From assembly GCA_964017155.1 (NCBI GenBank), contig OZ024856.1, positions 13,136,125-13,200,124 of the forward strand: a DNA stretch of 64,000 bases. The letters run 5' to 3'. The stretch comes from Oasisia sp. SBJ-2009. Taxonomy: Eukaryota; Annelida; Polychaeta; Sabellida; Siboglinidae. Under the pieces are notes generated by a model, which was not told the origin of the DNA, ran no database searches, and saw only the letters and a list, made by a program, of their open reading frames with translations. A program made the translations under genes and the position numbers. This document shows positions 63,878-64,000 of the stretch, piece by piece (within the stretch, counting starts at the first letter, position 1; each line of letters opens with the position of its first letter).

Positions 63878-64000
63878 TGAAAGTTTATTTAGAACATTGT
63901 ACTCAGAACATTGTTAATAACAATAAAACACAATACAAATAAGCAAATATAACTACAATACTATAAACTACAATGTATGAAAGGGGTAAATTTGATGTCA
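63878..64000 (-). mobile_element. 3' end of a retroposon (minus strand), runs off the window
   Basis: On the minus strand the sequence reads GTTCTAAATAAACTTTCA and then directly the TTCAA repeat: an AATAAA signal followed by a short-unit tail, the standard 3' end of CR1/L2-type or SINE retroposons. The pentamer array is therefore best read as its expanded tail, inserted right behind the exon 11 splice donor. The body continues beyond 64000. Confidence 0.7.

Noticed and set aside
1..64000. A bacterial or phage defence system, operon or plasmid
   Set aside because: No ribosome-binding-site-spaced gene chains or bacterial families; introns, SINE and LINE tails point to an animal genome.

Overview
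The window looks like animal nuclear DNA, most likely from a marine invertebrate (a spiralian or similar lineage; I cannot place it further). The grounds are GT-AG introns, an animal-type MUS81 gene, a tRNA-derived SINE, LINE tails, abundant minisatellites, and a very mixed load of decayed transposons. There is no sign of bacterial gene organisation. Almost every open frame in the first 54 kb is a transposon fragment or a by-product of a tandem repeat.

The only clearly intact host gene is MUS81, the Holliday-junction and replication-fork nuclease subunit. It runs on the + strand from the ATG at 55453 to past the window end. I could place eleven exons whose phases all agree (493 codons so far). 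They carry the N-terminal helix-hairpin-helix block, the winged-helix block and the nuclease core with its ERKRxDD motif. Its introns are full of repeats. In one of them the 3' splice site and exon start have been amplified about twelve times, and the pentamer tail of a retroposon begins at the third base of the last visible intron.

Layout. 0-2.5 kb: microsatellites, a 40-bp minisatellite and an orphan RING-finger exon. 2.5-9.6 kb: a pogo-type pseudogene, a zinc-finger/LDAHCHL relic and several MULE copies, partly duplicated. 10-14.9 kb: a DIRS-like gag relic, a 62-bp array, a 17-bp array open in all six frames, a MULE and a Harbinger-type transposase. 15.6-16.7 kb: a decayed SET-domain exon and a Cys-rich exon. 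17-25.2 kb: LINE ORF1, hAT, DIRS gag/RT, R2-like RT and Tnp2-like relics. 25-29 kb: AT-rich DNA and small exon-like pieces. 29.8-47 kb: two intron-bearing copies of a ZNF862-like hAT gene, SGNH-hydrolase fragments, a CR1/L2-like LINE, ZSWIM-like MULE pieces, and an unidentified 547-codon frame with a 72-bp coding repeat. 47-54 kb: a TIR-bounded element and a LINE whose reverse transcriptase is broken by a single-base indel. 54-64 kb: MUS81.

The transposon genes do not work together; they are layered insertions. Assignments there rest on motif recognition by eye, without any database search.
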